Assembly: GCF_027922365.1 (NCBI RefSeq)
Contig: NZ_BSFN01000001.1
Location: 323,671 to 387,670 of the forward strand
Length of the DNA: 64,000 nucleotides
Source of the DNA: Pseudomonas turukhanskensis
GTDB taxonomy: Bacteria > Pseudomonadota > Gammaproteobacteria > Pseudomonadales > Pseudomonadaceae
Reading direction: 5' to 3'
In this document: in pieces, positions 24,460-36,956 of the stretch
How positions within the stretch are numbered: position 1 is the first letter of the stretch
Layout of the letters: each line of letters begins with the position of its first letter
Made by a program: the position numbers and the translations under genes
The notes under the pieces: model-generated
What the model was told of the DNA's origin: nothing
The model's database searches: none
What the model saw: the letters and a program-made list of their open reading frames with translations, nothing else

Positions 24460-25553
24460 TGCCCTGCCCCCGCGTACCCGACAATGCCGCCCTGGCGGTC
24501 GATGGCAAACACCTCCACGTCGACCTCGGCCGGCACGATGCTGCGGGCAAATGCCAAGGCATGGGCGCACACCGCATTGCCCAGTGCGATGCCCGAGGCA
24601 GCGGCCAGCGCCAGGGCCTGCTGGCTGGTGTTGCTGGCGACAATTGCCTGTTGCAGTTCGGCGCTGGCGCCGATGGCGGCAGCCCATGCGGCCAGTTGCG
24701 GCAGGTCGATGCTGGAGTGGCGGCTGTGCAAATCCATATGGCCGGCGGCCAGTTTGCTGATCTTGCCGAAGCCGCCGCACAGGCTCAATTTCGCCACCGG
24801 TGCCACACGCAAATGCTTGAGCACGGCGCCGACAAAATCGCCCATTTCCACCAGTGCGGTGTCGTCCAGTTGGTAGTGGCGGCGCATGCAGTCTTCGCTG
24901 GCATTGCCGGTGCACGCAGCCAGATGGGTAAAGCCATTGGCGCGGGCGACGTCGATGCCTTGGTGAATGGAGGCGATATACGCCGCGCAGGAAAACGGCC
25001 GCACGATGCCGCTGGTGCCGAGAATGGACAGCCCGCCCAAAATGCCCAGGCGCGGGTTCATGGTTTTCAGTGCCAGCGCTTCGCCGTTTTCCACGCAGGC
25101 GGTCACTTCAAAACCGCCGGCATAGCCGTGCTCGATGGCCAGGCTAAACAAGTGGCTGGTGATCATCTGCCGTGGCACCGGGTTGATCGCCGGTTCGCCG
25201 ACCGGCAGGGTCAGGCCCGGCTTGGTAACGGTGCCCACACCCGGCCCGGCAAAAAAAGCCACGCCCGGTTCGGTGCGTAAGCGCACGCGGGCAAACACCA
25301 ATGCGCCATGGGTGACGTCCGGGTCGTCGCCGGCATCCTTGAGCGTGCCGGCCTCGGCGCCGTCTGCAAACGGCCGGCAAAACTCCAACCGCATCACCAC
25401 TTCGCGGCCCTTGGGCAACACGATACCCACCGCATCGCTCACCGTACCGCCAAGCAACAGCCGCGCCGCCGCGAGGCTGGTTGCGGTGATGCAACTGCCG
25501 GTGGTGTAGCCGCTGCGTAGCGGTGCGGGTTGCTCGGGGGTTTCGTCGCGCAT
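24456..25553 (-). CDS. cbiD: Cobalt-precorrin-5B C(1)-methyltransferase CbiD
   Basis: CbiD methylates C-1 of the corrin ring. The 365-residue protein has the family start [13 protein letters not shown], the [12 protein letters not shown] motif near residue 180, and [10 protein letters not shown]. CbiD is the enzyme of the anaerobic branch; in this otherwise aerobic set (CobG, CobK, CobN present) it presumably takes the place of CobF, which I do not find in the window. It ends inside the cobK start and starts 3 bases after the cobL stop, on the same strand. Confidence 0.93.
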   Translation of the reverse strand: MRDETPEQPAPLRSGYTTGSCITATSLAAARLLLGGTVSDAVGIVLPKGREVVMRLEFCRPFADGAEAGTLKDAGDDPDVTHGALVFARVRLRTEPGVAFFAGPGVGTVTKPGLTLPVGEPAINPVPRQMITSHLFSLAIEHGYAGGFEVTACVENGEALALKTMNPRLGILGGLSILGTSGIVRPFSCAAYIASIHQGIDVARANGFTHLAACTGNASEDCMRRHYQLDDTALVEMGDFVGAVLKHLRVAPVAKLSLCGGFGKISKLAAGHMDLHSRHSSIDLPQLAAWAAAIGASAELQQAIVASNTSQQALALAAASGIALGNAVCAHALAFARSIVPAEVDVEVFAIDRQGGIVGYAGAGQ

Positions 25554-25556
25554 GGG

Positions 25557-26759
25557 TCAGGGTTTTACCGCGTGCAACAGGGTGATGGGCAGCGCCGTGC
25601 GCCAGGTGTCGAACTCGCCTAACGGTAGCGCCTGGGCGACGCTGATGCGCGTGAGTTCGCCGCCATGGGTCTCGCGCCAGTTCACCAAGGCGGCTTCGCT
25701 TTGCAGCGTGACCGCATTGGCCACCAGCCGGCCACCGGGGCGCAGATTGGCCCAGCAGTGCTCCAGCACACCGGGGATGGTGACGCCGCCACCGATAAAA
25801 ATGGCATCAGCTTGCGGCAGGCCATGCAGCGCTGCCGGAGCGCTGCCAGCCACCAATTGCAGAGCGGGCACGCCGAGGGCATCGCGGTTCTGTGCGATCA
25901 ACCCTTGGCGCTCGCCATTGGCTTCGATGGCAATCGTCCGACAGCTAGGGTGTGCGCGCATCCATTCGATACCGATGGAGCCGCAGCCGGCGCCGACATC
26001 CCAAAGCAATTCACCCGGCAACGGCGCCAGGCGCGCGAGGGTAATGGCCCGCACATCACGCTTGGTCAGTTGCCCATCGTGGGCAAAAGCGCTATCGGGC
26101 AAGCCCGGCGTCAGCGGCAGTAATCGCGCATCGGCAGCGGCGACGCAGTCGATGGCCAGCACATTCAGTGCGGCCACTTCCGACAAGGCCCAGGCGTTGG
26201 CGAGGCCATCGATGGAGCGCTGCAACGGGCCGCCCAAATGCTCCAATACGCGCAAGCGACTACCGGCAAAACCGCGCTCGACCAACAGCTGAGCGATGGC
26301 CGCCGGGCTGCTGCCATCGTTACTCAGCACCAGCAAGCGCTGGCCGGGGTGAATATGGTTGTGCAGCGCCGCCAAGGGACGGGCCACCACCGACAGGCAA
26401 CTGACATCCTGCAACGCCCAGCCCAATTGCGCCGCCGCCAGCGAGAACGAAGACGGCGCCGGGAACACCTGCATCTCCTCGGCCGGCACCTGCCGCGCCA
26501 GGCTCGCGCCGACGCCGAACAGCATGGGGTCACCGCTGGCCAATACGCACACCGGCGTGCCACGGGCGGCCAATACCGGGCCCAGGCTAAAGGGGCTGGG
26601 CCAGAGCAAACGCTCGGCGCTCAGGCAATGGGGCAGCAGCTCCAACTGGCGCGGGCTGCCGACAATCAGGCGAGCATCCAGCAACGCGCGGCGCGCCGGT
26701 TTGCCCAGGCCGCTGTAACCGTCTTCGCCAATTCCCACCACTGTGAGCCACGCCGCCAT
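25557..26759 (-). CDS. cobL: Precorrin-6Y C(5,15)-methyltransferase (decarboxylating) CobL
   Basis: CobL methylates C-5 and C-15 and decarboxylates the acetate side chain at C-12 of precorrin-6B, giving precorrin-8. The 400-residue protein is a fusion of a CbiE-like methyltransferase (residues 1-200; [11 protein letters not shown] at the start, [10 protein letters not shown]) and a CbiT-like methyltransferase (from about 220; SAM motif [16 protein letters not shown]). The ATG at 26759 is preceded by AAGGAG at 5 bases. It is divergent from cobG with 103 bases between them, where a possible -10 (CATAAT, about 26817) lies for the rightward genes. Confidence 0.95.
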   Translation of the reverse strand: MAAWLTVVGIGEDGYSGLGKPARRALLDARLIVGSPRQLELLPHCLSAERLLWPSPFSLGPVLAARGTPVCVLASGDPMLFGVGASLARQVPAEEMQVFPAPSSFSLAAAQLGWALQDVSCLSVVARPLAALHNHIHPGQRLLVLSNDGSSPAAIAQLLVERGFAGSRLRVLEHLGGPLQRSIDGLANAWALSEVAALNVLAIDCVAAADARLLPLTPGLPDSAFAHDGQLTKRDVRAITLARLAPLPGELLWDVGAGCGSIGIEWMRAHPSCRTIAIEANGERQGLIAQNRDALGVPALQLVAGSAPAALHGLPQADAIFIGGGVTIPGVLEHCWANLRPGGRLVANAVTLQSEAALVNWRETHGGELTRISVAQALPLGEFDTWRTALPITLLHAVKP

Positions 26760-26862
26760 GGGCACTCCTTGAAACCAGCCGACCAGCAGGCTTTTCCTGG
26801 GGTCGGGCAAAGCGGGCATAATAGCGCGTTCGCCGGCACCCACAGCCAGCCACGGCGAACCG

Positions 26863-28197
26863 GTGACCTTTTTGAACAACACCCAGCCCACGCCTGATGC
26901 TCCCCTGCCACGCCATACCGCGTGCCCGGGTTTGCTGCGCATTGTGCAGGCACGCGACGGCGGCATCTGCCGGGTGAAATTGCCAGGTGGGCGCCTGAGC
27001 GTGGCGCAGGCGCTGGCCATCAGCGCGGCCGCCGAGCGTCATGCCAGCGGCGTGCTGGAAATCACCAACCGCGCCAACCTGCAGATTCGCGGCGTGCGTG
27101 GCGGTGAAGAAGAGGCGCTGATCGACGCGCTGCTGGCCGCTGAATTGGGGCCGAACAATGCCGGCGCCGATGATGTCCGCAACCTGATGCTCAGCCCGGC
27201 CGCTGGCGTGGATGCCCAGCAGCGGCTGGACGTACGCCCGCTGGCCGAGCAGTTGCTGATGCTTTTGGAAAGCAACGACACCCTGCACCGGCTCTCGGCC
27301 AAATTCGCCCTGCAACTGGACGGCGGCGAAAGCCTGGCGATGCTCGAGCATCACCATGACCTGTGGATAAGTGCGCTGGATAAGCAGCGTTTCGCCTTTG
27401 GCCTGGCGAGCGTTCCCACCGAGGCGCTGGCAGCGGTAACTGCCGAGCAGGTGCCGGCGCTGGTAAAGGCTTGCCTGGAGCTGTTTCTGCAGCACGCCAG
27501 CCCCAAGCACACACGGATGCGTCATCTGCTTGAGCAGATGCCTATCGACGATTTTCTCGCCACGCTGCAAGCCCGCCTGCCCTTCGCACTTGAGCAAACC
27601 GCCGAGGTACTGGCCTGGCGTCGGCCCGCTGCCGAGCCGTGGGCGCATCTGGGTATTCGGGCGCAACGCCAGGCAGGTTGGGTGCATATTGGCGCAGCGC
27701 CGGTGCTGGGCAGAATCAGCGCCGCGCAACTGGCCGCTGTGGCTCACCTCGCCCACAGCGCGCTGTATTTCACCCCCTGGCAAAGTCTGTTGCTGCGTGA
27801 TGTGTCCAGCGCCGAGTCACCGGCTTTGCTGGCAAAACTGAACGCCCTCGGCCTGCTCACCGACAGCGCCCTGCCGCTGGCACGTATCGTCGCCTGCAGC
27901 GGCTCTACCGACTGCGGCAAAGGCCTGGCCGCGAGCAAAAGCGATGCCCTGTTGCTGGCTGATTTGCTAGCCGGTAAAGGCACCATCGACCAAGTGCACC
28001 TCAGCGCCTGCACCCGCTCCTGCGCCGCCGCCCATGTGGCGCCGCATACGCTGCTGGCAGTGGCCGAAGGGCGCTACGACCTCTATAAACGTGACAGCAG
28101 CAGCGCCGGTTTCGGCCGCCTGCTGGCACGCAATCTGACCATTACAGACGCCGCCGACACCCTGACCGCGCAGCCCCGAACCATGGAAGCCCCTTGA
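26863..28197 (+). CDS. cobG: Precorrin-3B synthase CobG
   Basis: CobG is the oxygen-dependent Fe-S protein that converts precorrin-3A to precorrin-3B, the committed aerobic step. The 444-residue protein belongs to the sulfite/nitrite reductase-like group: [11 protein letters not shown] at the N-terminus, [11 protein letters not shown], and a C-terminal 4Fe-4S set [11 protein letters not shown] and [11 protein letters not shown]. The start is uncertain; GTG 26863 gives the longest frame. The stop overlaps cobH (TGATG), so it is coupled to cobH. The presence of cobG identifies the pathway as the aerobic one. Confidence 0.93.
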   Translation: MTFLNNTQPTPDAPLPRHTACPGLLRIVQARDGGICRVKLPGGRLSVAQALAISAAAERHASGVLEITNRANLQIRGVRGGEEEALIDALLAAELGPNNAGADDVRNLMLSPAAGVDAQQRLDVRPLAEQLLMLLESNDTLHRLSAKFALQLDGGESLAMLEHHHDLWISALDKQRFAFGLASVPTEALAAVTAEQVPALVKACLELFLQHASPKHTRMRHLLEQMPIDDFLATLQARLPFALEQTAEVLAWRRPAAEPWAHLGIRAQRQAGWVHIGAAPVLGRISAAQLAAVAHLAHSALYFTPWQSLLLRDVSSAESPALLAKLNALGLLTDSALPLARIVACSGSTDCGKGLAASKSDALLLADLLAGKGTIDQVHLSACTRSCAAAHVAPHTLLAVAEGRYDLYKRDSSSAGFGRLLARNLTITDAADTLTAQPRTMEAP

Positions 28198-28823
28198 TGC
28201 TTGAGTACATCCGCGATGGCCAGGAAATCTACCGCCACTCGTTTTCCATCATCCGCGCCGAAGCTGATCTGACTGGCATTCCTGCCGACCTGGAAAAACT
28301 CGCCGTGCGGGTGATTCATGCCTGCGGCATGGTCGATGTGGTGCAAGACCTGCGCTTTTCTCCCGGTGCCGGCAGCGCCGGGCGCACGGCCCTGGCCAAG
28401 GGCGCGCCGATTCTGTGCGATGCGCGCATGGTGGCCGAAGGCATTACCCGCGCCCGCTTGCCGGCCAATAACCCGGTGATCTGCACCCTGAACAATGAAG
28501 GCGTGGTGGACCTGGCGCGCGAACTGGGCAACACCCGTTCGGCCGTCGCCCTGGAACATTGGCGCGAGCACCTGGAAGGCGCCGTGGTGGTGATCGGCAA
28601 TGCGCCGACTGCCCTCTTCTACCTGCTGGAAATGATCGATGCCGGCGCACCAAAACCGGCGCTGATCCTGGGCTTTCCGGTCGGGTTTGTCGGCGCGGCC
28701 GAATCCAAAGACCTGCTCGCCGCCGACAGCCGTGGCGTGCCGTATGTGATCGTGCGCGGTCGCCGTGGCGGCAGCGCCATGGCGGCGGCCGCCGTCAATG
28801 CCCTGGCCACGGAGGTGGAGTGA
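28197..28823 (+). CDS. cobH: Precorrin-8X methylmutase CobH
   Basis: CobH moves the C-11 methyl to C-12, converting precorrin-8 to hydrogenobyrinic acid. The 208-residue protein is the usual length, with the catalytic histidine H41 in [10 protein letters not shown] and the motifs [15 protein letters not shown] and [15 protein letters not shown] at 28197 shares a base with the cobG stop, and its own TGA overlaps the cobI start, so cobG, cobH and cobI are read as one coupled unit. Confidence 0.95.
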   Translation: MLEYIRDGQEIYRHSFSIIRAEADLTGIPADLEKLAVRVIHACGMVDVVQDLRFSPGAGSAGRTALAKGAPILCDARMVAEGITRARLPANNPVICTLNNEGVVDLARELGNTRSAVALEHWREHLEGAVVVIGNAPTALFYLLEMIDAGAPKPALILGFPVGFVGAAESKDLLAADSRGVPYVIVRGRRGGSAMAAAAVNALATEVE

Positions 28824-29569
28824 TGAGCGCGAAGGGACGCCTGCTCGGCATTGGCGTCGGCCCCGGTGACCCGGAGCTGATCACTCTCAAAGCCCTGCGT
28901 TTGCTGCAAGCCACGCCGGTCATCGGCTACTTCGTGGCCAAGGCCAAGGTTGCCGCCGGCCAGCACGGCAACGCCTTCGGCATCATCGCCGGCCACCTGA
29001 CCGAAGCGCAGCAACGGCTGCCCATGGTCTACCCGGTGACCACCGAAAAGCTCGCGCCACCGCTGAGCTACGAAGACATCATCAGCGACTTCTACGACAC
29101 CTGCGCCGAGCAGATTGCCGAACACCTGGAAGCCGGCCGCGACGTGGCCGTGATCTGCGAAGGCGACCCCTTTTTCTACGGCTCGTATATGTACCTGCAC
29201 GACCGCCTGGCCAGCCGTTACCTCGCCGAAGTGGTGCCGGGGGTGTGCTCGATGCTGGGCGGCGCCTCGGTGCTGGGTATTCCGCTGGTGTACCGCAATC
29301 AGAGTCTGGCTGTGCTCAGCGGTGTGTTGCCGGCGGACGAACTCAAGCAACGCCTGGCGGCTACTGATGCGGCCGTGGTGATGAAGCTGGGGCGCAACTT
29401 CGACAAGGTGCGTGGCGTGCTCGACGAGTTGGGCTTGGCCGAGCGTGCGCACTATGTGGAACGCGCGACCATGGAGAACCAACGGATTGTGCCGCTGGCG
29501 GACGTGGACCCGATGGCGTCGCCGTATTTTTCGTTGATTATCGTGCCTGGCGAGAAATGGCAGGCCTGA
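28823..29569 (+). CDS. cobI: Precorrin-2 C(20)-methyltransferase CobI
   Basis: CobI adds the C-20 methyl to precorrin-2, giving precorrin-3A. The 248-residue class III methyltransferase begins [20 protein letters not shown] and has [15 protein letters not shown] and [13 protein letters not shown] in family order. ATG at 28823 overlaps the cobH TGA. The frame extends far upstream but in a different phase from the real cobH product, so the short start is preferred. A REP pair follows before the cobJ fusion. Confidence 0.95.
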   Translation: MSAKGRLLGIGVGPGDPELITLKALRLLQATPVIGYFVAKAKVAAGQHGNAFGIIAGHLTEAQQRLPMVYPVTTEKLAPPLSYEDIISDFYDTCAEQIAEHLEAGRDVAVICEGDPFFYGSYMYLHDRLASRYLAEVVPGVCSMLGGASVLGIPLVYRNQSLAVLSGVLPADELKQRLAATDAAVVMKLGRNFDKVRGVLDELGLAERAHYVERATMENQRIVPLADVDPMASPYFSLIIVPGEKWQA

Positions 29570-29591
29570 AAACGCCGCCAGCACCGCCTTT

Positions 29592-29678
29592 GTAGGAGCG
29601 AGCTTGCTCGCGAAAGCCGTTACGCGGTCTACCTGAAGAACCTCGGTTCCACGGTTCGCGAGCAAGCTCGCTCCTACG
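29592..29678. repeat. REP pair (GTAGGAGCGAGC type) between cobI and cobJ
   Basis: GTAGGAGCGAGCTTGCTCGC starts at 29592 and its mirror GCGAGCAAGCTCGCTCCTAC ends near 29677. It is the same family as 16143-16206 and sits inside an operon. Confidence 0.9.
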
Positions 29679-29705
29679 GGCCCTCCATAAATATCCGGAG
29701 CCCCA

Positions 29706-31352
29706 ATGTCCCCCGCCATCATCATCCTCGGCACCGGCGCCCTCACCACCGCCCGGCGCATCCAGGCGCTCTACCCCAGCGCCCAGGTGTACGGCCTGGC
29801 CGAGCGCGTCGCCGCCGACATCAGTTACAGCGACTTCGCCAGCCAATTGCGCGAGCTGTATCAAAGCAACCGCCCGGTCATCGCGCTGTGCGCCGCCGGC
29901 ATCGTCATCCGCTGCCTGGCGCCACTCCTGCACAGCAAAGGCGCCGAGCCGCCGGTACTGGCCGTGGCCGAAGACGGCAGCGCTGTGGTGCCGCTGCTCG
30001 GCGGCCTGGCGGGCGTAAACGTACTGGCGCGGGAAATTGCCGCCGCCCTGGAGGTGGCGCCCGCCATTACCACCAGCGGTGAATTGCGCTTCGACACCTG
30101 TGTGCTCAACCCACCCAGCGGCTACGTGCTGGGCGATATCGACCAGGGCAAACGCTTTGTGTCCTCCTTGCTCGGCGGTGAAACCGTGCGCATCGAGGGC
30201 GCTGCGCCGTGGCTGGAACAGGCGCGCTTACCGCTGGCCGACGATGCCCACCTGCGCATCCGCATCAGCACCGATGCCAACGGCAGCGCCGATGAATTGC
30301 TCATTCATCCGCGCAGCGTGGTGGTGCTCGATCCGCCGGCCGATAGCCAACGGATTCACGCCAGCCTGGCCGCCGCCGGCATCAGCGCCCACGCCCTGGC
30401 CTGCCTGCTGTGTCCGCGTGAACGCATGACCGACAACGCCCTGCACGGCACCGCCGACAGCCTCGGCGTGCCGCTGCGCTTCAGCGATGAAGCCGCCCTG
30501 CCCTTTGAACATCAGCGTCTGGAAAGTGAAAACCTGCACCTGGCCATCGCGGCGCAGCCGGTGGCTATCCACAGCCTCGGCCAACCCCGTGGCCGGCTCA
30601 CCGTAGTGGGCCTGGGCCCCGGCGCCAGCGAATTCACCGCTCCAGCGGTAAAGCGTGCGTTGCAGGAAGCCGAAGACGTATTGGGCTACGAAACCTACGT
30701 GACCATGGCCGGCCCGTTCCGCCCGGATCAGGTGCTGCACAACAGCGACAACCGCGAAGAACTGGCGCGCTCACGCCATGCCTTCGAGCTCGCTGCCAGT
30801 GGCCGGCGCGTGGTGGTGGTGTCGTCTGGCGACCCCGGCGTCTTCGCCATGGCCGCCGCCGTACTCGAAGCCCTGGAAGCCAGCAGCGACCCGCACTGGC
30901 ATGCCGTTGAACTGCACATCCTGCCCGGCATTTCCGCCTCGCTCGCTACCGCCGCCAAGGCCGGCGCGCCGCTGGGCCACGACTTCTGCATGATCTCGCT
31001 CTCGGACAACCTCAAGCCTTGGGACGTGATCGAGCTTCGCCTCAAACACGCCACCCTCGCGGACCTCGCCCTGGCCTTCTACAACCCCATCTCCCGCGCC
31101 CGCCCCTGGCAACTGGGACGTGCGCTGGACGTGGTGCGCGAACAACGCAGCCCGCAAACGGTGGTGGTACTGGGCCGCGATATCGGCCGTCCGGCAGAGG
31201 CGCTGACCGTCACCACCCTTGGCGAGTTGCGGCCCGAGCAGGTGGATATGCGCACCATGGTGATCATCGGTTCCAGTACCACGCGGCGCTTTGCCAAGGC
31301 CGGTAGTGAGGTGGACTGGGTGTATACGCCAAGGTCGTACCCGGGCGCGTAA
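29706..31352 (+). CDS. cobJ: CbiG (N-terminal part)-CobJ fusion, precorrin-3B C(17)-methyltransferase
   Basis: This 548-residue protein joins two pathway parts. Residues 1 to about 290 resemble the N-terminal and central parts of CbiG (MSPAIIILGTGALT, ALCAAGIVIR, LGGLAGVNVLA). From about 300 the CobJ methyltransferase follows (GRLTVVGLGPG, VSSGDPGVFAMA, ILPGISASLATAAKAGAPLG), which methylates C-17 and drives ring contraction with precorrin-3B. The C-terminal CbiG domain exists separately as CobE at 966-1379. Such CbiG/CobJ fusions are known in pseudomonads. It is the last gene of the rightward cob block. Confidence 0.93.
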   Translation: MSPAIIILGTGALTTARRIQALYPSAQVYGLAERVAADISYSDFASQLRELYQSNRPVIALCAAGIVIRCLAPLLHSKGAEPPVLAVAEDGSAVVPLLGGLAGVNVLAREIAAALEVAPAITTSGELRFDTCVLNPPSGYVLGDIDQGKRFVSSLLGGETVRIEGAAPWLEQARLPLADDAHLRIRISTDANGSADELLIHPRSVVVLDPPADSQRIHASLAAAGISAHALACLLCPRERMTDNALHGTADSLGVPLRFSDEAALPFEHQRLESENLHLAIAAQPVAIHSLGQPRGRLTVVGLGPGASEFTAPAVKRALQEAEDVLGYETYVTMAGPFRPDQVLHNSDNREELARSRHAFELAASGRRVVVVSSGDPGVFAMAAAVLEALEASSDPHWHAVELHILPGISASLATAAKAGAPLGHDFCMISLSDNLKPWDVIELRLKHATLADLALAFYNPISRARPWQLGRALDVVREQRSPQTVVVLGRDIGRPAEALTVTTLGELRPEQVDMRTMVIIGSSTTRRFAKAGSEVDWVYTPRSYPGA

Positions 31353-31384
31353 AACACCCACCGTCTGGTACAGCTCTGTACTCA

Positions 31385-31572
31385 CCCCACCGTCATCCCA
31401 GCGCAGGCTGGGATCCAGAATGGCCAGCCGAATATCATCGCGGCGACAATGGGTGGCGTTGCTTTGTCCGCGTTTACGCCAGGAAACATTAGCCGCCTGC
31501 GCCATCGCTTGGTGCGCGGAGCACACTCTACAAAAGCCAACGCGCGTCGCTCTTGGGTGTGCTCCGCGCACC
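31385..31572. repeat. REP-like palindromes between cobJ and trpI
   Basis: A palindrome CCCAGCGCAGGCTGGG lies near 31397-31412 and a GGTGCGCGGAGCACACTCTAC / GGGTGTGCTCCGCGCACC pair at about 31510-31572. No gene is apparent in 31353-31581. Confidence 0.8.
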
Positions 31573-31581
31573 AGCCGTTGA

Positions 31582-32469
31582 TCACTGCCCCAACTCCCCC
31601 GCCAACCACTGCGCCAACTTCGCCGCCCGCGCCGACGGCGTTCGGGCCGGCACCCACAGCGCCAAGCGCGCGCTGGTTTGCACAAACCCCCAAGGCGCCA
31701 CCAGCCTTCCGGCCGCCAGTTCATCGGCCACCAGTTGCTGCGGTGCAATGGCCACGCCCAGGCCTGCCACCGCTGCTTCCAGCAGGTAATACAAATGCTC
31801 GAACCCCTGTCCCAGCTGCAGCTGCGCGCGGTTCAACCCTTGGCTCTGTGCCCATTGCGGCCAGGCCTGCGGGCGTGAAGTGGTGTGTAGCAGCGGTTCG
31901 CTTAAAAGCTGATGAGGGGCGGCTTTATTGAGGGTTGGGAAACCAACGTAGCGCGGACTCAGAACCGGGCCAATGCGCTCCGCGGCAAGCTCGAAAACTT
32001 GCATATCCGCCGGCCACGGCGGCTCGGCAAACCACAGCGTGGCGTCGATACCGGCGCGGCGTGGGTCCAGCTCGCCGTCGCTGGCCGACAACTGCAAACG
32101 CAGCTCCGGCAACGCGCGGTTAAGCCGGTCCAGGCGCGGAATAAACCAGCGCGCCAGCAGGCTGCCGGGGCAGGCCAGCACGAACGGCGCATCGGCGGTT
32201 TGCTGTTTTAGCTCGGCACAGGCGCTGCGCAAACGGTCGAAGGCATCAAAGCTGGCATCTCGCAACCGCCCGCCGGCATCTGTGAGTTTTAGGCCGCGCC
32301 CGTCCTTGCTGAACAATGCCACACCCAAATCGTCTTCGAGCACACGAATCTGCCGGCTAACCGCGCCGTGCGTCACACTCAGTTCCTGCGCGGCTTTGCT
32401 GATACTTTGCAGCCGCGCGGCGGCTTCAAAGGCACGTAATGCGTTCAGAGGAGGAAGATCGCGAGCCAC
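31582..32469 (-). CDS. trpI: LysR-type activator TrpI
   Basis: A 295-residue LysR regulator with an N-terminal helix-turn-helix ([23 protein letters not shown]) and a C-terminal effector domain. Its divergent position from trpBA, 130 bases apart, is the classic Pseudomonas arrangement in which TrpI senses indole-3-glycerol phosphate and activates trpBA. The opening [20 protein letters not shown] matches GcvA/TrpI-like regulators. A TrpI-like site is visible in the intergenic region. Confidence 0.92.
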   Translation of the reverse strand: MARDLPPLNALRAFEAAARLQSISKAAQELSVTHGAVSRQIRVLEDDLGVALFSKDGRGLKLTDAGGRLRDASFDAFDRLRSACAELKQQTADAPFVLACPGSLLARWFIPRLDRLNRALPELRLQLSASDGELDPRRAGIDATLWFAEPPWPADMQVFELAAERIGPVLSPRYVGFPTLNKAAPHQLLSEPLLHTTSRPQAWPQWAQSQGLNRAQLQLGQGFEHLYYLLEAAVAGLGVAIAPQQLVADELAAGRLVAPWGFVQTSARLALWVPARTPSARAAKLAQWLAGELGQ

Positions 32470-32494
32470 TTTCTAAAGATCCTGACTGGGAACC

Positions 32495-34623
<2,129 letters not shown>

Positions 34624-34640
34624 CCGCCGCTTCGCCCAAT

Positions 34641-34679
34641 AAAAAACCGCCATGTCCTTTCGGGCATGGCGGTTTTTTT
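34641..34679 (+). terminator. Intrinsic terminator after trpA
   Basis: AAAAAACCGCCATG pairs with CATGGCGGTTTTTTT around the loop TCCTTTCGGG. The A run on the left makes it usable in both directions, also for the minus strand. Confidence 0.92.
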
Positions 34680-34694
34680 GTGCACGGATCAAAT

Positions 34695-34780
34695 GGCGTA
34701 GGGCGAATATCCGCTTTGCGGATATCCGCCGCATCAATCGCAGCGGCGGATACCGCCATGGGCGGTATCCGCCCTACGCC
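34695..34780. repeat. Palindromic repeat (GTAGGGCGAATATCC type) between trpA and the chemoreceptor
   Basis: GGCGTAGGGCGAATATCC at 34695 is mirrored at the right end by GGCGGTATCCGCCCTACGCC, with two smaller hairpins inside (ATATCCGC/GCGGATAT and GGCGGATACCGCC). A relative lies at 57184-57270. Confidence 0.85.
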
Positions 34781-34795
34781 ATGCAAAGAAACCGA

Positions 34796-36718
34796 TTACA
34801 CGCGGAAGTGGCTCACCAACTCCTGCAACTTGCCGCCCAACCGCGCCAGCTCAACGCTGGAGGCGGCGGTTTCGTCGCTGGCCGCCGCAGTCTGTTCCGA
34901 CACATCGCGCACGTTGAGAATGCTGCGGCTGATTTCTTCGGCCACGGCGCTTTGCTCTTCGGCCGCTGCGGCAATCTGCTGGTTCATTGCCTGGATGTTG
35001 CTCACCGTGGCGGTGATGCTTTCCAGGGCCGTGCCGGCCTTTCGGGTGAGCACGACGCTGCTGTCGGTGAGGCTACGGCTGTTGCTCATCACGGTGGCCA
35101 CTTGTTGCGAGCCGCTTTGCAGGCCGGCTACCAGCCCGGCAATTTCTTCGGTGGATTGCTGGGTGCGCTGGGCCAGGCTGCGTACTTCGTCGGCCACCAC
35201 GGCAAAGCCACGGCCGGCTTCACCGGCACGCGCCGCTTCGATGGCGGCGTTCAGCGCCAGCAGGTTGGTCTGGTCGGCCACGGCCTTGATCACGTCCATC
35301 ACGCTGCCGATCTTGTCGCTTTCCTGTTGCAGCACAAACATGGCGTCGGTGGAGCGCGCCACTTCATCGGCCAGACGTTCGATCTGGGCGATGGCTTCGC
35401 CGACCACCTTGTCGCCGTCACGGGCTTCCTGGTCGGCGACGCTGGCGGCGCGCGAGGCGTCTTCGGCGTTGCGGGCGACCTCGGCCACGGTGGCGGACAT
35501 TTCGTGCATGGCAGTGGCCACCTGATCGGTCTCGATCTTCTGGCTGTTGACGCCGGCGCTGGTTTGTTCGGTAACGGCCGACAGCTCTTCGGCGGCGGCG
35601 GCAATCTGGGTGACGCCATCGCGGATGCCGCCAATCAGATCACGCAGGGTTGCGCCCATGCGCTGGATGCCTTGTTGCAGCACGCCGAGTTCGTCGCGAC
35701 GGGTGATGTGCAGGGTGTGCGTCAGGTCGCCATCGGCAATGCGTTGCACCACGGCCAGGGTTTGCGCCAACGGGCGGGTGATCTGGCGGGTAATCAACAC
35801 GGCGGCAAGCACGCCGAAGAGCAGGGCGAGCAGGGTGGCGCCCAGTTGCATCTGCCGGGCTTCGGCGCTTTCGATATCGCGGCGGGTGATCTGGATTTTT
35901 TTCAGTTCGTCGTTGAGGCTGACGATGGCGGCGCCCTGGTCGGTCATCTCTTTACGAGCCTGCACAATGGCATCGGTCGCCACTTTGAAGCGGCCGAGCG
36001 CAGCTCTGTAGCTTTCCAAGTGGCCTTCGAGCTGCGTTAGCTCGCTGCTGTGGCTGGCACCGAATGGGCCTTTCAGGCTTTCCAGGCCGGCGACGGCAGC
36101 ATCGAGTTGCTTGATGGCTCTCTGCTCGGTGTCGGCACTTGGGCTAGCGGTGTAGCCGCGCACTTCATAGCGGGCGAGCACTAGCTGCTCGCGGGTGCGG
36201 GTAATGGTCTGGAAGGTGTCCAGGCGGCTCGGGTCTTCGCTGGCACGTTGCAGGGCGTCGGCATTGAGGATGTCGAGCAGCTGCAACGCGGCTTCGGCAT
36301 TCGTGCCCATGTCGGTGCGTGCACTGTTGTTGGCCTTGTAGGCGGTGCGCATGGCGTTCAGCGATTTCTGGTAGGCCTCGATTTGCGCCGTTTGCTCATT
36401 GAGCAGCTTGAGGTTCTCGGGGCTTTTGAAGGTTTCCAGCAGGCTCTTCTGCTGCGCGGCAAAACCTTCGAGGGTCACCTGCACGTTTTGCGCAATGGTC
36501 TCGTCGCCATTGGCGAGCATGTATTGCAGGCGGCTGATGCGCAGCTTGGTCAGGGCCGCGTCGAGCTGAGAAATATCGCCCATCCAGATGCTGCGGTTAA
36601 TCAGGCTGCCCAGACTGGTCCAGCCGGTGACGGCAAGGATGACAGTGAGCACGAGCACCAGGCCGAAGCCCAGCCCGAGTTTGCGATTGACGCTGATATT
36701 GCCGAACCATTCGTTCAT
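34796..36718 (-). CDS. Methyl-accepting chemotaxis protein with a helical (HBM-like) sensor domain
   Basis: A 640-residue transmembrane chemoreceptor. The first helix (about residues 13-33, [17 protein letters not shown]) is followed by an all-helical periplasmic domain of about 240 residues, the size of the HBM (helical bimodular) domains of McpS-type receptors that sense organic acids or polyamines. A second helix ([18 protein letters not shown]) and a HAMP domain lead to a signalling domain with the conserved hairpin tip [23 protein letters not shown] at 36718 has GGAG at 5 bases; GTG at 36724 is possible. The ligand is unknown. No other chemotaxis gene is near, and the terminator at 34641 lies beyond its 3' end. 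Confidence 0.93.
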   Translation of the reverse strand: MNEWFGNISVNRKLGLGFGLVLVLTVILAVTGWTSLGSLINRSIWMGDISQLDAALTKLRISRLQYMLANGDETIAQNVQVTLEGFAAQQKSLLETFKSPENLKLLNEQTAQIEAYQKSLNAMRTAYKANNSARTDMGTNAEAALQLLDILNADALQRASEDPSRLDTFQTITRTREQLVLARYEVRGYTASPSADTEQRAIKQLDAAVAGLESLKGPFGASHSSELTQLEGHLESYRAALGRFKVATDAIVQARKEMTDQGAAIVSLNDELKKIQITRRDIESAEARQMQLGATLLALLFGVLAAVLITRQITRPLAQTLAVVQRIADGDLTHTLHITRRDELGVLQQGIQRMGATLRDLIGGIRDGVTQIAAAAEELSAVTEQTSAGVNSQKIETDQVATAMHEMSATVAEVARNAEDASRAASVADQEARDGDKVVGEAIAQIERLADEVARSTDAMFVLQQESDKIGSVMDVIKAVADQTNLLALNAAIEAARAGEAGRGFAVVADEVRSLAQRTQQSTEEIAGLVAGLQSGSQQVATVMSNSRSLTDSSVVLTRKAGTALESITATVSNIQAMNQQIAAAAEEQSAVAEEISRSILNVRDVSEQTAAASDETAASSVELARLGGKLQELVSHFRV

Positions 36719-36956
36719 AAACACTCCAGTGTTGGCGCCTTGTCTAGCTACGGCGCAAGGGTATGGCTAACGGGTTTGTGGGTAGGAAACCTGGAGGTTT
36801 TGTTGTTTTTGAACCAGTTCTCGCGATGCATCGACGCCGAATGCGCCGCCTGAGCCACTTTTATACGGCGACCACCTGGCGCCGGACCTTAAAGGCGCGG
36901 CACACTCGTGCGTAAAACCAATGTTTTAGCCGGCCGATATTGACTGTGGGTCAACA

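Noticed and set aside
34652..36040. Long plus-strand frame opposite the chemoreceptor
   Set aside because: His/Gly-rich antisense translation of the chemoreceptor gene, with no family features.
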